Shown: piece by piece, positions 8,187-16,671 of the stretch
Layout of the letters: each line of letters opens with the position of its first letter
Position numbering within the stretch: the stretch's first letter is position 1
Origin: Lachnospiraceae bacterium
GTDB lineage: Bacteria > Bacillota > Clostridia > Lachnospirales > Lachnospiraceae
Assembly (NCBI GenBank): GCA_004558185.1
Contig: SFDP01000011.1
Coordinates: 1 to 64,000, forward strand
Reading direction: 5' to 3'
Length of the DNA: 64,000 bases
Notes under the pieces: generated by a model
Database searches by the model: none
Seen by the model: only the letters and a program-made list of their open reading frames with translations
Told to the model about the DNA's origin: nothing
Program-made: the position numbers and the translations under genes

Positions 8187-9728
8187 ATGAAAAAAATTTC
8201 TTTCTTGCTGCTGGTGCAGCTAATCGCTTTAATTCTGATTGCCTGTGGAGACTCTTCCAATAAACAGAAAGAAGGTTCTGCACTGGTTTATGGCAGCGGG
8301 GACTATACTCGAATCAATCCGGCTATTGATGAGCATGGGGAGATCAATATTCTGCTCTTCGATGGACTTACTGCCCATGATGGGAATAATCAGGTAGTTC
8401 CCGGGCTGGCAAAAAGCTGGAGCTTTGATGAAGCCACCTGTACCTACACCTTTTTTCTGGAGGAGGGGGTGAACTGGCATGATGGAAAGCCGTTTACTGC
8501 CGAGGATGTAAAATTCACCATTGAGGCCATTATGAATCCTGAAAATGGTTCGGAGAACGCCCCCAATTTTGAAGATGTGGAAGAAATCACAGTGATCGAT
8601 GACACTACCATTACCTTCCGGCTGGCGGCTCCCAATGTGGCCTTTTTAGATTATATGACCATGTCTGTTCTCCCCAGGCATCTGCTGGAGGGAGAAGATA
8701 TGCAGACCTCGGAGTTTTTTCGAAATCCGGTGGGAACAGGGCCTTATCGGCTGGAAAGCTGGGAGGAGGGGCAGGCCATTATTCTGGCGAAAAATGAGGA
8801 GTATTTTAAGACTCCTGCCCGTATAGACAGGATAATCTTCAAAATCGTTTCTGATGATTCCGCAAAGGCTCTGCAGCTTAAGTCAGGAGAGCTGGATTTG
8901 GCCTTGCTGCCTCCCAAGCTGGCAAAAGGCTTTGACGCAGAAGAAGGCTATACTCGCTATCAGATGAAAACTGCTGATTATCGGGGAATTATGTTCAATT
9001 TCCAAAATGCCTACTGGCAGGAAAACAGGGATATTATTCCTGCCATTTGTTATGGTTTGGATCGTCAGGCCATAGTAGATGCTGTGCTTTTGGGACAGGG
9101 AGTTGCTGCCTATGGTCCTTTGCAGAGAAATCCTTATCATCATGAAGCAGTGGAGCATTATGATTATAATCCCCAAAAGGCCGGAGAGATACTGGAGACA
9201 GCAGGCTGTACCCTGGGCGAAGATGGTTTCTATTACCGTAATGGGGAGAAAATCGGCTTTACTATCAGTGTTGCTGCCGGAGATCAGGCTCGTGTGGATA
9301 TTGCCCAGGCAGCAGCACAGCAGCTAAAGGAAGTAGGGATTGACGTATCCACAGAAATCCCTCCCCGGGTAGATTGGGAAAAGCAAATGGCCTATCTCAT
9401 TGGCTGGGGGAGCCCTTTTGATGCCGATGATCATACCTATAAGGTGTTCGGAAGCGGTAAGGGTGCAAATTACAGCGGCTATTCCAACGCTCAGGTCGAT
9501 CGGTATCTGATTGAGGCCAGGCAGACGGATGATCCTAAGGTGAGAGCCGAGGCCTATGCAGCCTTTCAGAAGGCCTTGGCTGAAGACCCCGCCTTTGCCT
9601 TTATCTGTTATATAGATGCGGACTATGTAGCCATATCTGGCTTACAGGGAATTTCACCGGATACGACTTTGGGACATCATGGGGTGGGGATTTTCTGGAA
9701 TATTACAGAATGGACATTGGAGAAATGA
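8187..9728 (+). CDS. ABC transporter substrate-binding lipoprotein (family 5; probable nickel or peptide type)
   Basis: This 513-residue protein starts MKKISFLLLVQLIALILIAC, a lipoprotein signal whose lipobox LIAC ends at the modified cysteine, so it is tethered outside the membrane. The rest is a DppA/NikA-type SBP_bac_5 domain, with WSFDEATCTYTFFLEEGVNW and DGKPFTAEDVKF typical of the family. Histidine pairs (NPYHHEAVEHY and LGHHGVG) could contact a metal complex. Nickel specificity is inferred from the larE-larB-larC genes just downstream; a dipeptide or other oligopeptide ligand is possible. The ATG at 8187 is chosen because it opens the signal peptide. Confidence 0.8.
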   Translation: MKKISFLLLVQLIALILIACGDSSNKQKEGSALVYGSGDYTRINPAIDEHGEINILLFDGLTAHDGNNQVVPGLAKSWSFDEATCTYTFFLEEGVNWHDGKPFTAEDVKFTIEAIMNPENGSENAPNFEDVEEITVIDDTTITFRLAAPNVAFLDYMTMSVLPRHLLEGEDMQTSEFFRNPVGTGPYRLESWEEGQAIILAKNEEYFKTPARIDRIIFKIVSDDSAKALQLKSGELDLALLPPKLAKGFDAEEGYTRYQMKTADYRGIMFNFQNAYWQENRDIIPAICYGLDRQAIVDAVLLGQGVAAYGPLQRNPYHHEAVEHYDYNPQKAGEILETAGCTLGEDGFYYRNGEKIGFTISVAAGDQARVDIAQAAAQQLKEVGIDVSTEIPPRVDWEKQMAYLIGWGSPFDADDHTYKVFGSGKGANYSGYSNAQVDRYLIEARQTDDPKVRAEAYAAFQKALAEDPAFAFICYIDADYVAISGLQGISPDTTLGHHGVGIFWNITEWTLEK

Positions 9729-11599
9729 AAGAGTTACTGCAAATAAAAGACCTTTCTCTCAGCTTCTTTACTCCCGGGGGAGAGGTGGAGGCGCTCAGGC
9801 GGGTTTCTCTATCCCTTAAAAAGGGAGAGGTGCTGGCCGTGGTGGGAGAATCCGGCTGCGGTAAAAGTGTATTGTGTAAAAGCATCATAAAGCTGCTGCC
9901 CCGGAGTGCAAAAATCAAGGAGGGGTATATTGGGATAAATGGAGTGGATATTACCCGGTATCAGGAAAAAGAGATGCAGAAAATTCGGGGAAAAATGTTT
10001 TCGATGGTCTTTCAGGAGCCTATGACTGCCCTCAATCCCACCAAAACGGTCGGTAAGCAGATTGAAGAAGCGATTCGCATTCATCATCCTGAACTGTCTG
10101 AAGCTCAAAGGCATAAGCGGATTCTGGAATTAATGGAGATGGTGGGGATCGATGAGGCTCGGAGTCGGGTACAACAGTATCCCCATCAGCTTTCCGGGGG
10201 AATGCGGCAGCGAAGCGTACTGGCTATTGCACTGGCCTCAGCTCCACAGCTTTTACTTGCGGATGAACCTACCACTGCCCTGGATGTTACCACGCAGGCA
10301 CAAATTCTCAAGGTACTTAAGGATATTCAAACCAAGCTGGATCTGGCCATACTGTTTGTCTCCCATGATTTGGGGGTGGTAGCGCAAATAGCTGACCGGG
10401 TAGCAGTGATGTATGCAGGAAAAATAGTAGAAACAGGTACGGTCAAAGAGATTTTTTCCAAGCCCCAACATCCGTATACATGGGGACTTTTGCAGGCTCT
10501 TCCCTATTTGGCGAAAAAGGGAGAGCCGCTGTATGCCATTCCGGGAATGCCGCCGGATCTGGCACATCCTCCGAAGGGAGATGCCTTTGCCTGTCGAAAC
10601 CAATATGCGCTGGCCATTGACTATGAAAAAATGCCGCCTATGTTTAAACTCAGCGATACCCATTATGCAGCTACATGGCTGCTCCATCCCAGTGCGCCCC
10701 GAATAGAGTTCCCTCTTATGCAGCAAGAAGACCGGGAACCTTTTCAGGATCGGGAAATAAGGAAAAAGGGCAGCCAAAAGCTGAAAGGACAGAACGCTGC
10801 CCCTGTACTTTTGCAGGTAGAAAGTCTTACCTATGGCTTTTCATATCACGGGAACAGAAGGAAAGTCCTGGATCAGGTTTCCTTTCAGATTCGACAGGGA
10901 GAAATCTTTGGATTAGTGGGAGAGTCCGGCTGCGGGAAATCCACTTTGGCCCGCTGTATCATGAATCTTTATCGGCCCTGGGAAGGAAGGATTCTTTACC
11001 AGGGAGTGGACACCTGCGATGCCAGGCAGTTTAAAGCCAACAGAAGAATGCTGCAGACCAGCAGACAACTGATCTTTCAGGATTCCACCTCCAGCCTCAA
11101 TGAGCGCATGAAGGTGGTGGATATCATTTCAGAGCCCATGAAGCTGGCAGGGATCACACCACCCCGGGGAAGCTGCCGTAAGGAAGCTGAATTCCAGCTT
11201 TATCACTTAGGACTTGGGGCCTCCTGTCTGGACAGGTATCCTCCCCAGCTATCGGGAGGAATGAGGCAGCGTGTAGCCATAGCCAGAGCCCTTACCATGG
11301 AGCCAAAGCTCCTGGTGGCAGATGAGCCTCTTGCTTCTTTGGATGTGTCCGTTCAGGCTCAGCTCATTAACCTGTTTAAGCACTTACAGGAAGAGCATGG
11401 CTTCACCTTTTTGTTTATTGCTCATGATCTGTCGGTAGTTCGTTATTTGTGTGACCGGGTGGGGGTAATGAATAAGGGCAGGCTGGTGGAAGTGGCGGAT
11501 ACACAGAGCCTATTTGAAGCACCCAGGCATCCTTACACCAAAGCGCTTCTTTCCGCCATTCCCTTCTCCCGGGCAGAGTGGGTGAAGGCAGCAGAATGA
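9725..11599 (+). CDS. fused double ATPase subunit of the nickel/peptide ABC transporter
   Basis: The 624-residue protein holds two complete ABC ATPase domains, equivalent to DppD-DppF or NikD-NikE fused. Walker A motifs GESGCGKS are at about residues 41-48 and 399-406. Each half has its own LSGGMRQR signature and a Walker B ending in ADEP. The oligopeptide/nickel C-terminal extension follows the first domain. The start at 9725 overlaps the stop of the lipoprotein gene (ATGA); an ATG at 9710 lies deeper in that gene and is less likely. The fusion gives the transporter one ATPase polypeptide instead of two. Confidence 0.88.
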   Translation: MKELLQIKDLSLSFFTPGGEVEALRRVSLSLKKGEVLAVVGESGCGKSVLCKSIIKLLPRSAKIKEGYIGINGVDITRYQEKEMQKIRGKMFSMVFQEPMTALNPTKTVGKQIEEAIRIHHPELSEAQRHKRILELMEMVGIDEARSRVQQYPHQLSGGMRQRSVLAIALASAPQLLLADEPTTALDVTTQAQILKVLKDIQTKLDLAILFVSHDLGVVAQIADRVAVMYAGKIVETGTVKEIFSKPQHPYTWGLLQALPYLAKKGEPLYAIPGMPPDLAHPPKGDAFACRNQYALAIDYEKMPPMFKLSDTHYAATWLLHPSAPRIEFPLMQQEDREPFQDREIRKKGSQKLKGQNAAPVLLQVESLTYGFSYHGNRRKVLDQVSFQIRQGEIFGLVGESGCGKSTLARCIMNLYRPWEGRILYQGVDTCDARQFKANRRMLQTSRQLIFQDSTSSLNERMKVVDIISEPMKLAGITPPRGSCRKEAEFQLYHLGLGASCLDRYPPQLSGGMRQRVAIARALTMEPKLLVADEPLASLDVSVQAQLINLFKHLQEEHGFTFLFIAHDLSVVRYLCDRVGVMNKGRLVEVADTQSLFEAPRHPYTKALLSAIPFSRAEWVKAAE

Positions 11600-12597
11600 G
11601 AGGAAAGGTGAAGAGAAAAAGAATGGTCGATTATGGAAGAAAGAGCTTTATTTTGCTGCTGAGTATTTTTCTGTTGTCGATGCTGGTTTTCTATATGGCT
11701 CGTCTGGCTCCAGGAGATCCTCTGGTGGCCTACTATGGTGACCGGGTGGAGAAGATGAGCCATGAGGAAAGAGTCTGGGCAGAACAAAAGCTGGGGCTAA
11801 ATGAACCCATCTATATTCAGTATGGAAAATGGTTAAAAAATGCACTGAAGGGAGATTTGGGAATCTCCTTTAGCTATAAGACGGATGCAGTAAAGGTGAT
11901 TCATACACGGATGGCCAACACTCTTCTTTTGGGAGGAACAGGGCTTTTGCTGATTTTCGGTTTGGCGCTTCTGTTGGGGGTGATCTGTGCCCTGAAGGAG
12001 GATAAGTGGCCGGATAAAATTCTGTGCCGGATAGGAATCCTAAGCAGTTGCATTCCGGAATTCTGGCTGTCTTTGCTTCTGATTTTGATTTTTTCCCTTT
12101 GGCTGAAGCTGCTTCCCGCCAGCGGAGCCTACTCTGTGGGAAGGGAAGCAGACCTTGGTGACAGACTTATTCATTTGCTTCTGCCCCTGACGGCGGTCGT
12201 AACAGGACATCTTTGGTATTATGCTTATCTGGTGCGTAATAAGCTGCTGGAGGAGGTCAGAGCAGACTATGTCCTGTTGGGCAGGGCAAAGGGCTTATCC
12301 AAAAGACAACTGCTGCTGCGCCATTGCCTTCCCAATGTGCTGCCTGCCTATATTGGCATTATGGCAATTTCTGTCCCCCACATTTTAGGGGGTACTTATA
12401 TTGTAGAAGCGGTATTTTCCTATCCTGGGATAGGTACCCTGGCCTATGAAAGCGCACGTGTCCAGGATTATAATATGCTGATGGTTCTTTGCCTTTTGAC
12501 AGGAGTTATGGTCATTGTAGGGAATCTTATTGCACAGCTCATCAATGAGAGGATCGACCCTCGAATAAGAAAGGAGGCAGGCCGGTGGAACAGTTGA
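11596..12597 (+). CDS. ABC transporter permease, NikB/DppB type
   Basis: This permease of 333 residues has an N-terminal membrane segment (ILLLSIFLLSMLVFYMARLA), then APGDPLVAYYG, which is typical of DppB/NikB. Five further membrane segments follow, with an EAA loop containing DYVLLGRAKGLS. The ATGA overlap with the ATPase gene marks the start at 11596. However, the sequence GCAGCAGAATGAGAGGA here resembles the ribosome-binding cassette seen before other genes, so a GTG at 11608 is an alternative start. The last bases overlap the next permease gene. Confidence 0.88.
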   Translation: MRGKVKRKRMVDYGRKSFILLLSIFLLSMLVFYMARLAPGDPLVAYYGDRVEKMSHEERVWAEQKLGLNEPIYIQYGKWLKNALKGDLGISFSYKTDAVKVIHTRMANTLLLGGTGLLLIFGLALLLGVICALKEDKWPDKILCRIGILSSCIPEFWLSLLLILIFSLWLKLLPASGAYSVGREADLGDRLIHLLLPLTAVVTGHLWYYAYLVRNKLLEEVRADYVLLGRAKGLSKRQLLLRHCLPNVLPAYIGIMAISVPHILGGTYIVEAVFSYPGIGTLAYESARVQDYNMLMVLCLLTGVMVIVGNLIAQLINERIDPRIRKEAGRWNS

Positions 12598-13481
12598 ACA
12601 GGGATTCCTTCCGGCTGGTAGGAATACAGGAGGTTTCCGATTTGCCTTCTATGGAAAGGCCGCCATGGTATAAAGGAAAGCCTCTGCCGGCAGCAGGATT
12701 TTTGCTGCTGCTTATTCTGGGCTGCTTATTCTGTGAGGGGTTTATCCCCAAAGACCCTTCTTATATGGATTTGACCCATTTCAGCCTTCCGCCGGGAAAA
12801 ACCTTCTGGTTTGGAACGGATACCATGGGAAGAGATATTTTTTCTATGGTCTGGTATGGAGGACGGATTTCCCTGCTCATGGGAGTATTGGCAGCTGCAA
12901 TTTCGGCTTTAATTGCTGTTCTTTATGGTGCAGTAAGCGGTATGTCCGTATGGTGGATGGATTCTCTTTTGATGAGGCTTTCGGAGATTCTGCTCAGTAT
13001 TCCTGGCTTTCTTTTTATAATCTTTATTCAGGCTGCTTTGGGAAAGGCTACAATAGTGAGCATTGCAGCAGCGATCGGAAGCACCGGCTGGATGACGATG
13101 GCAAACGTGGTCAGGACAGAGGTAAGGCAGCTTAAAAGCAGTGAATACCTGTTGGCAGCCCAGGCTATGGGTGGAGGCTTTTTTTATCTGCTGGGAAAGC
13201 ATTTGCTGCCTAATCTGGTACCTTCCCTGCTGTTCATGGTGATCATGAATTTACGCAATGCAATTATGGCTGAGGCCACCCTCAGCTTTATGGGGCTTGG
13301 ACTTCCTTTGGAGGTAATTACCTGGGGCAGTATGCTGTCCCTTTCGGGCAAAGCGCTATTGTCAGGAGGCTGGTGGATGATTTTGATACCAGGAGCTTTT
13401 CTGGTGAGTACACTTTTTGCCCTGACCAGCCTGGGGAATTACCTGCGAAAAAGCATGAACCGGAAAGAAAGTAATTTATAA
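12585..13481 (+). CDS. ABC transporter permease, NikC/DppC type
   Basis: This 298-residue permease carries the DppC/NikC hallmarks: an N-terminal membrane segment, FWFGTDTMGRDIFSMVWYGG after it, then five membrane segments with an EAA loop (YLLAAQAMGGG). It starts at GTG 12585 after AAGGAGG and overlaps the previous gene by 13 bp. Its TAA stop (13479-13481) lies within the 8-bp target duplication of a small inverted-repeat element that begins at 13487. Confidence 0.88.
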   Translation: MEQLNRDSFRLVGIQEVSDLPSMERPPWYKGKPLPAAGFLLLLILGCLFCEGFIPKDPSYMDLTHFSLPPGKTFWFGTDTMGRDIFSMVWYGGRISLLMGVLAAAISALIAVLYGAVSGMSVWWMDSLLMRLSEILLSIPGFLFIIFIQAALGKATIVSIAAAIGSTGWMTMANVVRTEVRQLKSSEYLLAAQAMGGGFFYLLGKHLLPNLVPSLLFMVIMNLRNAIMAEATLSFMGLGLPLEVITWGSMLSLSGKALLSGGWWMILIPGAFLVSTLFALTSLGNYLRKSMNRKESNL

Positions 13482-13486
13482 ATATG

Positions 13487-13638
13487 GTAGCTGTTCAGAG
13501 CCATGTAGATGTTCAGTGAAATGAACATACTGGTTCCATGAAGGAACATATCCTTGAACATTTATATGGAGAAGTAACCACATGAGTAAAAGGAGAGCTG
13601 GTAACAGCGATTTTGCGAATGGGATTTTGAACAGTTGC
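13487..13638 (+). mobile_element. MITE-like element, family A, copy 1
   Basis: This 152-bp element begins GTAGCTGTTCAGAGCC and ends TTTTGAACAGTTGC, an imperfect terminal inverted repeat. It is flanked by an exact 8-bp duplication TAAATATG (13479-13486 and 13639-13646). Inside are hairpins ATGTTCA-TGAACAT, GTTCC-GGAAC and GCTG-GTAA-CAGC. It has no open reading frame. It separates the transporter genes from larE. Three more copies are at 20517, 55911 and 59040. Confidence 0.85.
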
Positions 13639-13644
13639 TAAATA

Positions 13645-13670
13645 TGCTGCTAAAGCAGCAGAATGAGAGG
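13645..13670 (+). promoter_or_regulatory. hairpin-plus-ribosome-binding-site cassette before larE
   Basis: TGCTGC-TAAA-GCAGCA (13645-13660) is followed by GAATGAGAGG (13661-13670), which contains the Shine-Dalgarno for the ATG at 13676. The left base overlaps the target duplication of the adjacent element. Confidence 0.6.
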
Positions 13671-13675
13671 AAAAT

Positions 13676-14440
13676 ATGCAGACAAGCAATCAGTTGGGAA
13701 AATTTTTTCAAGACAATCGTCAGGCAGCCCTGGCTTTTTCAGGAGGAGTAGATTCCACCTATCTGCTTTATGAAGCGATTCGACAGGGGGTTAAGATACA
13801 GCCCTATTATGTGAAGTCAGCCTTCCAGCCGGAATTTGAATATCAGGATGCTCTTCGACTGGCAAAAGAGCTGAACATAGAGCTTAAGGTGATCCCGGTA
13901 GATGTATTGGCCAATGAAGCAGTAACGGATAACCCGGCTAACCGGTGCTACTTTTGCAAAACCTGTATTTTTTCTGCTATTCTAAAAGAGGCAAAGGAGG
14001 ATGGATATACGCTGATTCTGGATGGGACAAATGCTTCTGACGATGCAGTTGACCGACCGGGTATGCAGGCTCTGCAGGAAATGAAGGTACGTTCCCCCTT
14101 AAGAGAATGTGGCCTGACCAAAGAGAAAATCCGCCGGTTGTCCCAAAAAGCAGGATTGTTTACCTGGAACAAGCCGGCCTATGCCTGTCTGGCTACAAGG
14201 ATCCCTACGGGAGAGAAGATTACGCTAAATAAGCTGGCGGCTACCGAGAGGGCAGAAGGCTGTCTTTTTTCTTTGGGCTTTTCCGACTTTCGAGTACGTT
14301 TTTTTCATGGTATGGCAAGGCTGCAGATCCGGGAAAATCAGCTTTCTTTGCTGCAGGAAAACCGAGAAAGGATTCTTGAGGCATTGAAGTCGGATTATCA
14401 AGGAGTTTTGCTGGATTTGGAGGTGCGTGATGAACACTGA
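13676..14440 (+). CDS. larE: LarE, ATP-dependent sulfur transferase for the nickel-pincer cofactor
   Basis: This 254-residue protein has a PP-loop ATPase motif SGGVDS at residues 22-27 and the LarE signatures NRCYFCK (Cys91, Cys94, with Cys97 beside them) and ACLATRIPTGE (Cys171). LarE adenylates the carboxylates of the LarB product and adds sulfur. In Lactobacillus plantarum the sulfur comes from the cysteine equivalent to Cys171; homologues with three conserved cysteines can instead carry an iron-sulfur cluster. The extra cysteines at 91, 94 and 97 make a cluster-bearing form worth considering. It overlaps larB by 11 bp. Confidence 0.93.
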   Translation: MQTSNQLGKFFQDNRQAALAFSGGVDSTYLLYEAIRQGVKIQPYYVKSAFQPEFEYQDALRLAKELNIELKVIPVDVLANEAVTDNPANRCYFCKTCIFSAILKEAKEDGYTLILDGTNASDDAVDRPGMQALQEMKVRSPLRECGLTKEKIRRLSQKAGLFTWNKPAYACLATRIPTGEKITLNKLAATERAEGCLFSLGFSDFRVRFFHGMARLQIRENQLSLLQENRERILEALKSDYQGVLLDLEVRDEH

Positions 14441-15182
14441 AATCAAACAGTTGTTAGAGGCGCTCAGGCAGGGGCAGCTTTCCACTGAGGAAGTCTATCT
14501 TCGCTTGAAAATGAAGCCCTTTGAGGATGTGGGCTATGCCAGAGTAGATTTACACCGCAAATTAAGGCAGGGTGCGGCAGAGGTGATTTATGGGGCAGGA
14601 AAGACTCCGAAGCAGCTTCAGGGGATAGTAAGATCCATGAAAAAAAACGGAGAAAAGAGGATTCTGATCACCCGTCTTTTCGAGGAAGGCGCAGAGGCTC
14701 TAAAGGAGGCAGAGGGATTTACCTATTACCCGGAAGCTAAAGTAGGAATAATAGGAGATTTTCCCACACCCGATGGCTTGGGAACTATTGTTGTGGCTAC
14801 CGGGGGAACCAGTGACATTCCGGTGGCGGAGGAGGCGGCTCTGACCGCTGAGATTCTGGGGAATCAGGTAACCCGCCTGTATGACGTGGGAGTTGCGGGA
14901 CTTCACCGTACTCTGGCTCATTTGGAGGAACTGATGAGTGCAAAGGTGGTTATCGCCATTGCCGGCATGGAAGGTGCCTTGGCCAGTGTGATTGGCGGTC
15001 TGGTAGATTGTCCCGTCATTGCAGTTCCTACCAGTGTAGGCTATGGAGCTTCCTTTGGGGGAGTGTCGGCCCTTTTGTCTATGCTCAACTCCTGTGCCAG
15101 CGGGGTGTCTGTGGTCAATATCGATAACGGATTCGGGGCGGCCTATCAGGCCAGTATGATCAATCATATTTCTTTGGTGTAA
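14430..15182 (+). CDS. larB: LarB, pyridinium-3,5-biscarboxylic acid mononucleotide synthase
   Basis: The 250-residue protein is a LarB, which carboxylates and hydrolyses nicotinic acid adenine dinucleotide in the first step of nickel-pincer cofactor synthesis. Its C-terminal half is the PurE-like domain, with VATGGTSDIPVAEEAA, DVGVAGLHRT and PTSVGYGASFGG. The ATG at 14430 is preferred over GTG 14427 because the GGAGG at 14419-14423 is better spaced from it. The start lies inside larE, so translation is coupled. Confidence 0.95.
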   Translation: MNTEIKQLLEALRQGQLSTEEVYLRLKMKPFEDVGYARVDLHRKLRQGAAEVIYGAGKTPKQLQGIVRSMKKNGEKRILITRLFEEGAEALKEAEGFTYYPEAKVGIIGDFPTPDGLGTIVVATGGTSDIPVAEEAALTAEILGNQVTRLYDVGVAGLHRTLAHLEELMSAKVVIAIAGMEGALASVIGGLVDCPVIAVPTSVGYGASFGGVSALLSMLNSCASGVSVVNIDNGFGAAYQASMINHISLV

Positions 15183-15312
15183 GTGATTAAAATGCTGCTA
15201 AAGCAGCAGAATGAGAGGCAGGTTGAAAGAATTAGATTCTTTCAACCCGGGATTTGTGCTGATGCACAAAGTCCCTGTGATTAAAATGCTGCTAAAGCAG
15301 CAGAATGAGAGG
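15183..15312 (+). repeat. structured larB-larC spacer with a 36-bp direct repeat
   Basis: A 36-bp segment carrying the hairpin TGCTGC-TAAA-GCAGCA and GAATGAGAGG occurs twice, at 15183-15218 and 15277-15312, 94 bp apart and identical. Between the copies are two strong hairpins: GGTTGAAAGAA paired with TTCTTTCAACC, and GGGATTTGTGC paired with GCACAAAGTCCC. The second copy supplies the Shine-Dalgarno for larC; the first has no gene behind it. Confidence 0.8.
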
Positions 15313-15316
15313 AAGA

Positions 15317-16597
15317 ATGAAAATTTTATATTTAGATTGCGGTATGGGAGCGGCAGGAGATATGCTGGCAGGAGCACTGCTGGAGCTGTTGCCGGACAGG
15401 GAGGCGTTTATCAAAAAAATAAATGGCCTGAAAATTCCCGAAGTGGTGGTAAAAGCAGAAAAATCCATAAAATGCGGAATTCGGGGAACCCATTTTCAGG
15501 TCAAGGTAAAGGGGAAGGAAGAAGAGGAGCACTATGGCCATTCCCATCATGATCATGGCAGTCATGAACATTCTCATGTGCATATCGGACATACTCACGA
15601 GCGTACCGGACACACTCACGAGCATTCTCATGCACATAGTGACCATGCACAGGGGCATCATACTCACAGCCGCTTGAAGGAAATTGAGCACCTGGTGGGA
15701 GAACTGCCGCTGTCTGCCAAGGTAAAGGAAAATATACTGGCGGTATACCGCCTCATTGCCCAGGCAGAAAGTAAGGTACATGGAATGCCTGTGGAGGAAA
15801 TCCATTTTCACGAGGTGGGAACCGTGGATGCACTGACGGATATTGCAGCGGTCTGTCTGCTGATGGAGGAACTGGCTCCTGACCGGGTGGTAGTTTCTCC
15901 CATACATATAGGCAGCGGTCAGGTGAAATGTGCTCATGGTATTTTACCTGTACCGACACCAGCAACTGCTCATCTTTTGCAAAATGTACCAATTTATGGG
16001 GGAAAAATCAAGGGAGAGTTATGTACACCTACAGGAGCAGCCCTGCTCAAATACTTTGCAGCCTCCTTTGGGGATATGCCGCTGATGCAGATAAAGGCCA
16101 TCGGCTACGGAATGGGAAAGAAGGATTTTGAGGCAGCAAACTGCGTAAGAGCCTTATGGGGAGAAAGCCAAGATGGAGAGGATGCGGTCTGGGAGCTGTC
16201 CTGCAACGTAGACGATATGACCCCGGAGGCAATAGGCTTTGCTCAGGAGGAGCTTCTGGCAGCAGGGGCTTTAGAAGCCTACACGATCCCTGTAGGAATG
16301 AAAAAATCCCGCCCGGGAATCTGTTTATCCCTTCTGTGTAAGGAGGAAAAAAGAGAGAGCCTTGTACAGGCGCTGTTTAAATATACCACAACACTGGGGA
16401 TACGAGAAAGAAAACTGCACCGATACGTTCTGGAAAGAACTCTTCGGGAAGAAAACACGCCTCTGGGAACGGTCAGGGTAAAGGAGGCCGCAGGATACGG
16501 GGTTTCAAGAAAAAAATACGAATATGAGGATTTGGCCGGACTGGCAAGAAAAAACGGTATGAGCCTGGAGGAAGTGGTTCAAAGGCTGGACAGATAA
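15317..16597 (+). CDS. larC: LarC, nickel insertion protein (single uninterrupted reading frame)
   Basis: LarC inserts nickel into the pincer cofactor. The 426-residue protein begins MKILYLDCGMGAAGDMLAGA, the family signature, and contains FHEVGTVDAL, GELCTPTGAALLK and SCNVDDMTPE. Residues about 72-117 form a histidine-rich loop with roughly 20 histidines, a likely nickel store. In Lactobacillus plantarum larC is split into larC1 and larC2 and made by ribosomal frameshifting; here one frame encodes the full protein. The ATG at 15317 follows GAGAGGA; an upstream ATG (15305) lies inside that ribosome-binding site. Confidence 0.95.
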   Translation: MKILYLDCGMGAAGDMLAGALLELLPDREAFIKKINGLKIPEVVVKAEKSIKCGIRGTHFQVKVKGKEEEEHYGHSHHDHGSHEHSHVHIGHTHERTGHTHEHSHAHSDHAQGHHTHSRLKEIEHLVGELPLSAKVKENILAVYRLIAQAESKVHGMPVEEIHFHEVGTVDALTDIAAVCLLMEELAPDRVVVSPIHIGSGQVKCAHGILPVPTPATAHLLQNVPIYGGKIKGELCTPTGAALLKYFAASFGDMPLMQIKAIGYGMGKKDFEAANCVRALWGESQDGEDAVWELSCNVDDMTPEAIGFAQEELLAAGALEAYTIPVGMKKSRPGICLSLLCKEEKRESLVQALFKYTTTLGIRERKLHRYVLERTLREENTPLGTVRVKEAAGYGVSRKKYEYEDLAGLARKNGMSLEEVVQRLDR

Positions 16598-16671
16598 GTT
16601 CCTGATCACGGCCTGCAACAAGTGGCGTGAGGATATTCGGATAGCTACCTGCTGCGGGCCGCAATATTTTT

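Noticed and set aside
15183..15312. CRISPR-like array
   Set aside because: Only two repeats, with hairpins instead of unique spacers, and no cas genes nearby.
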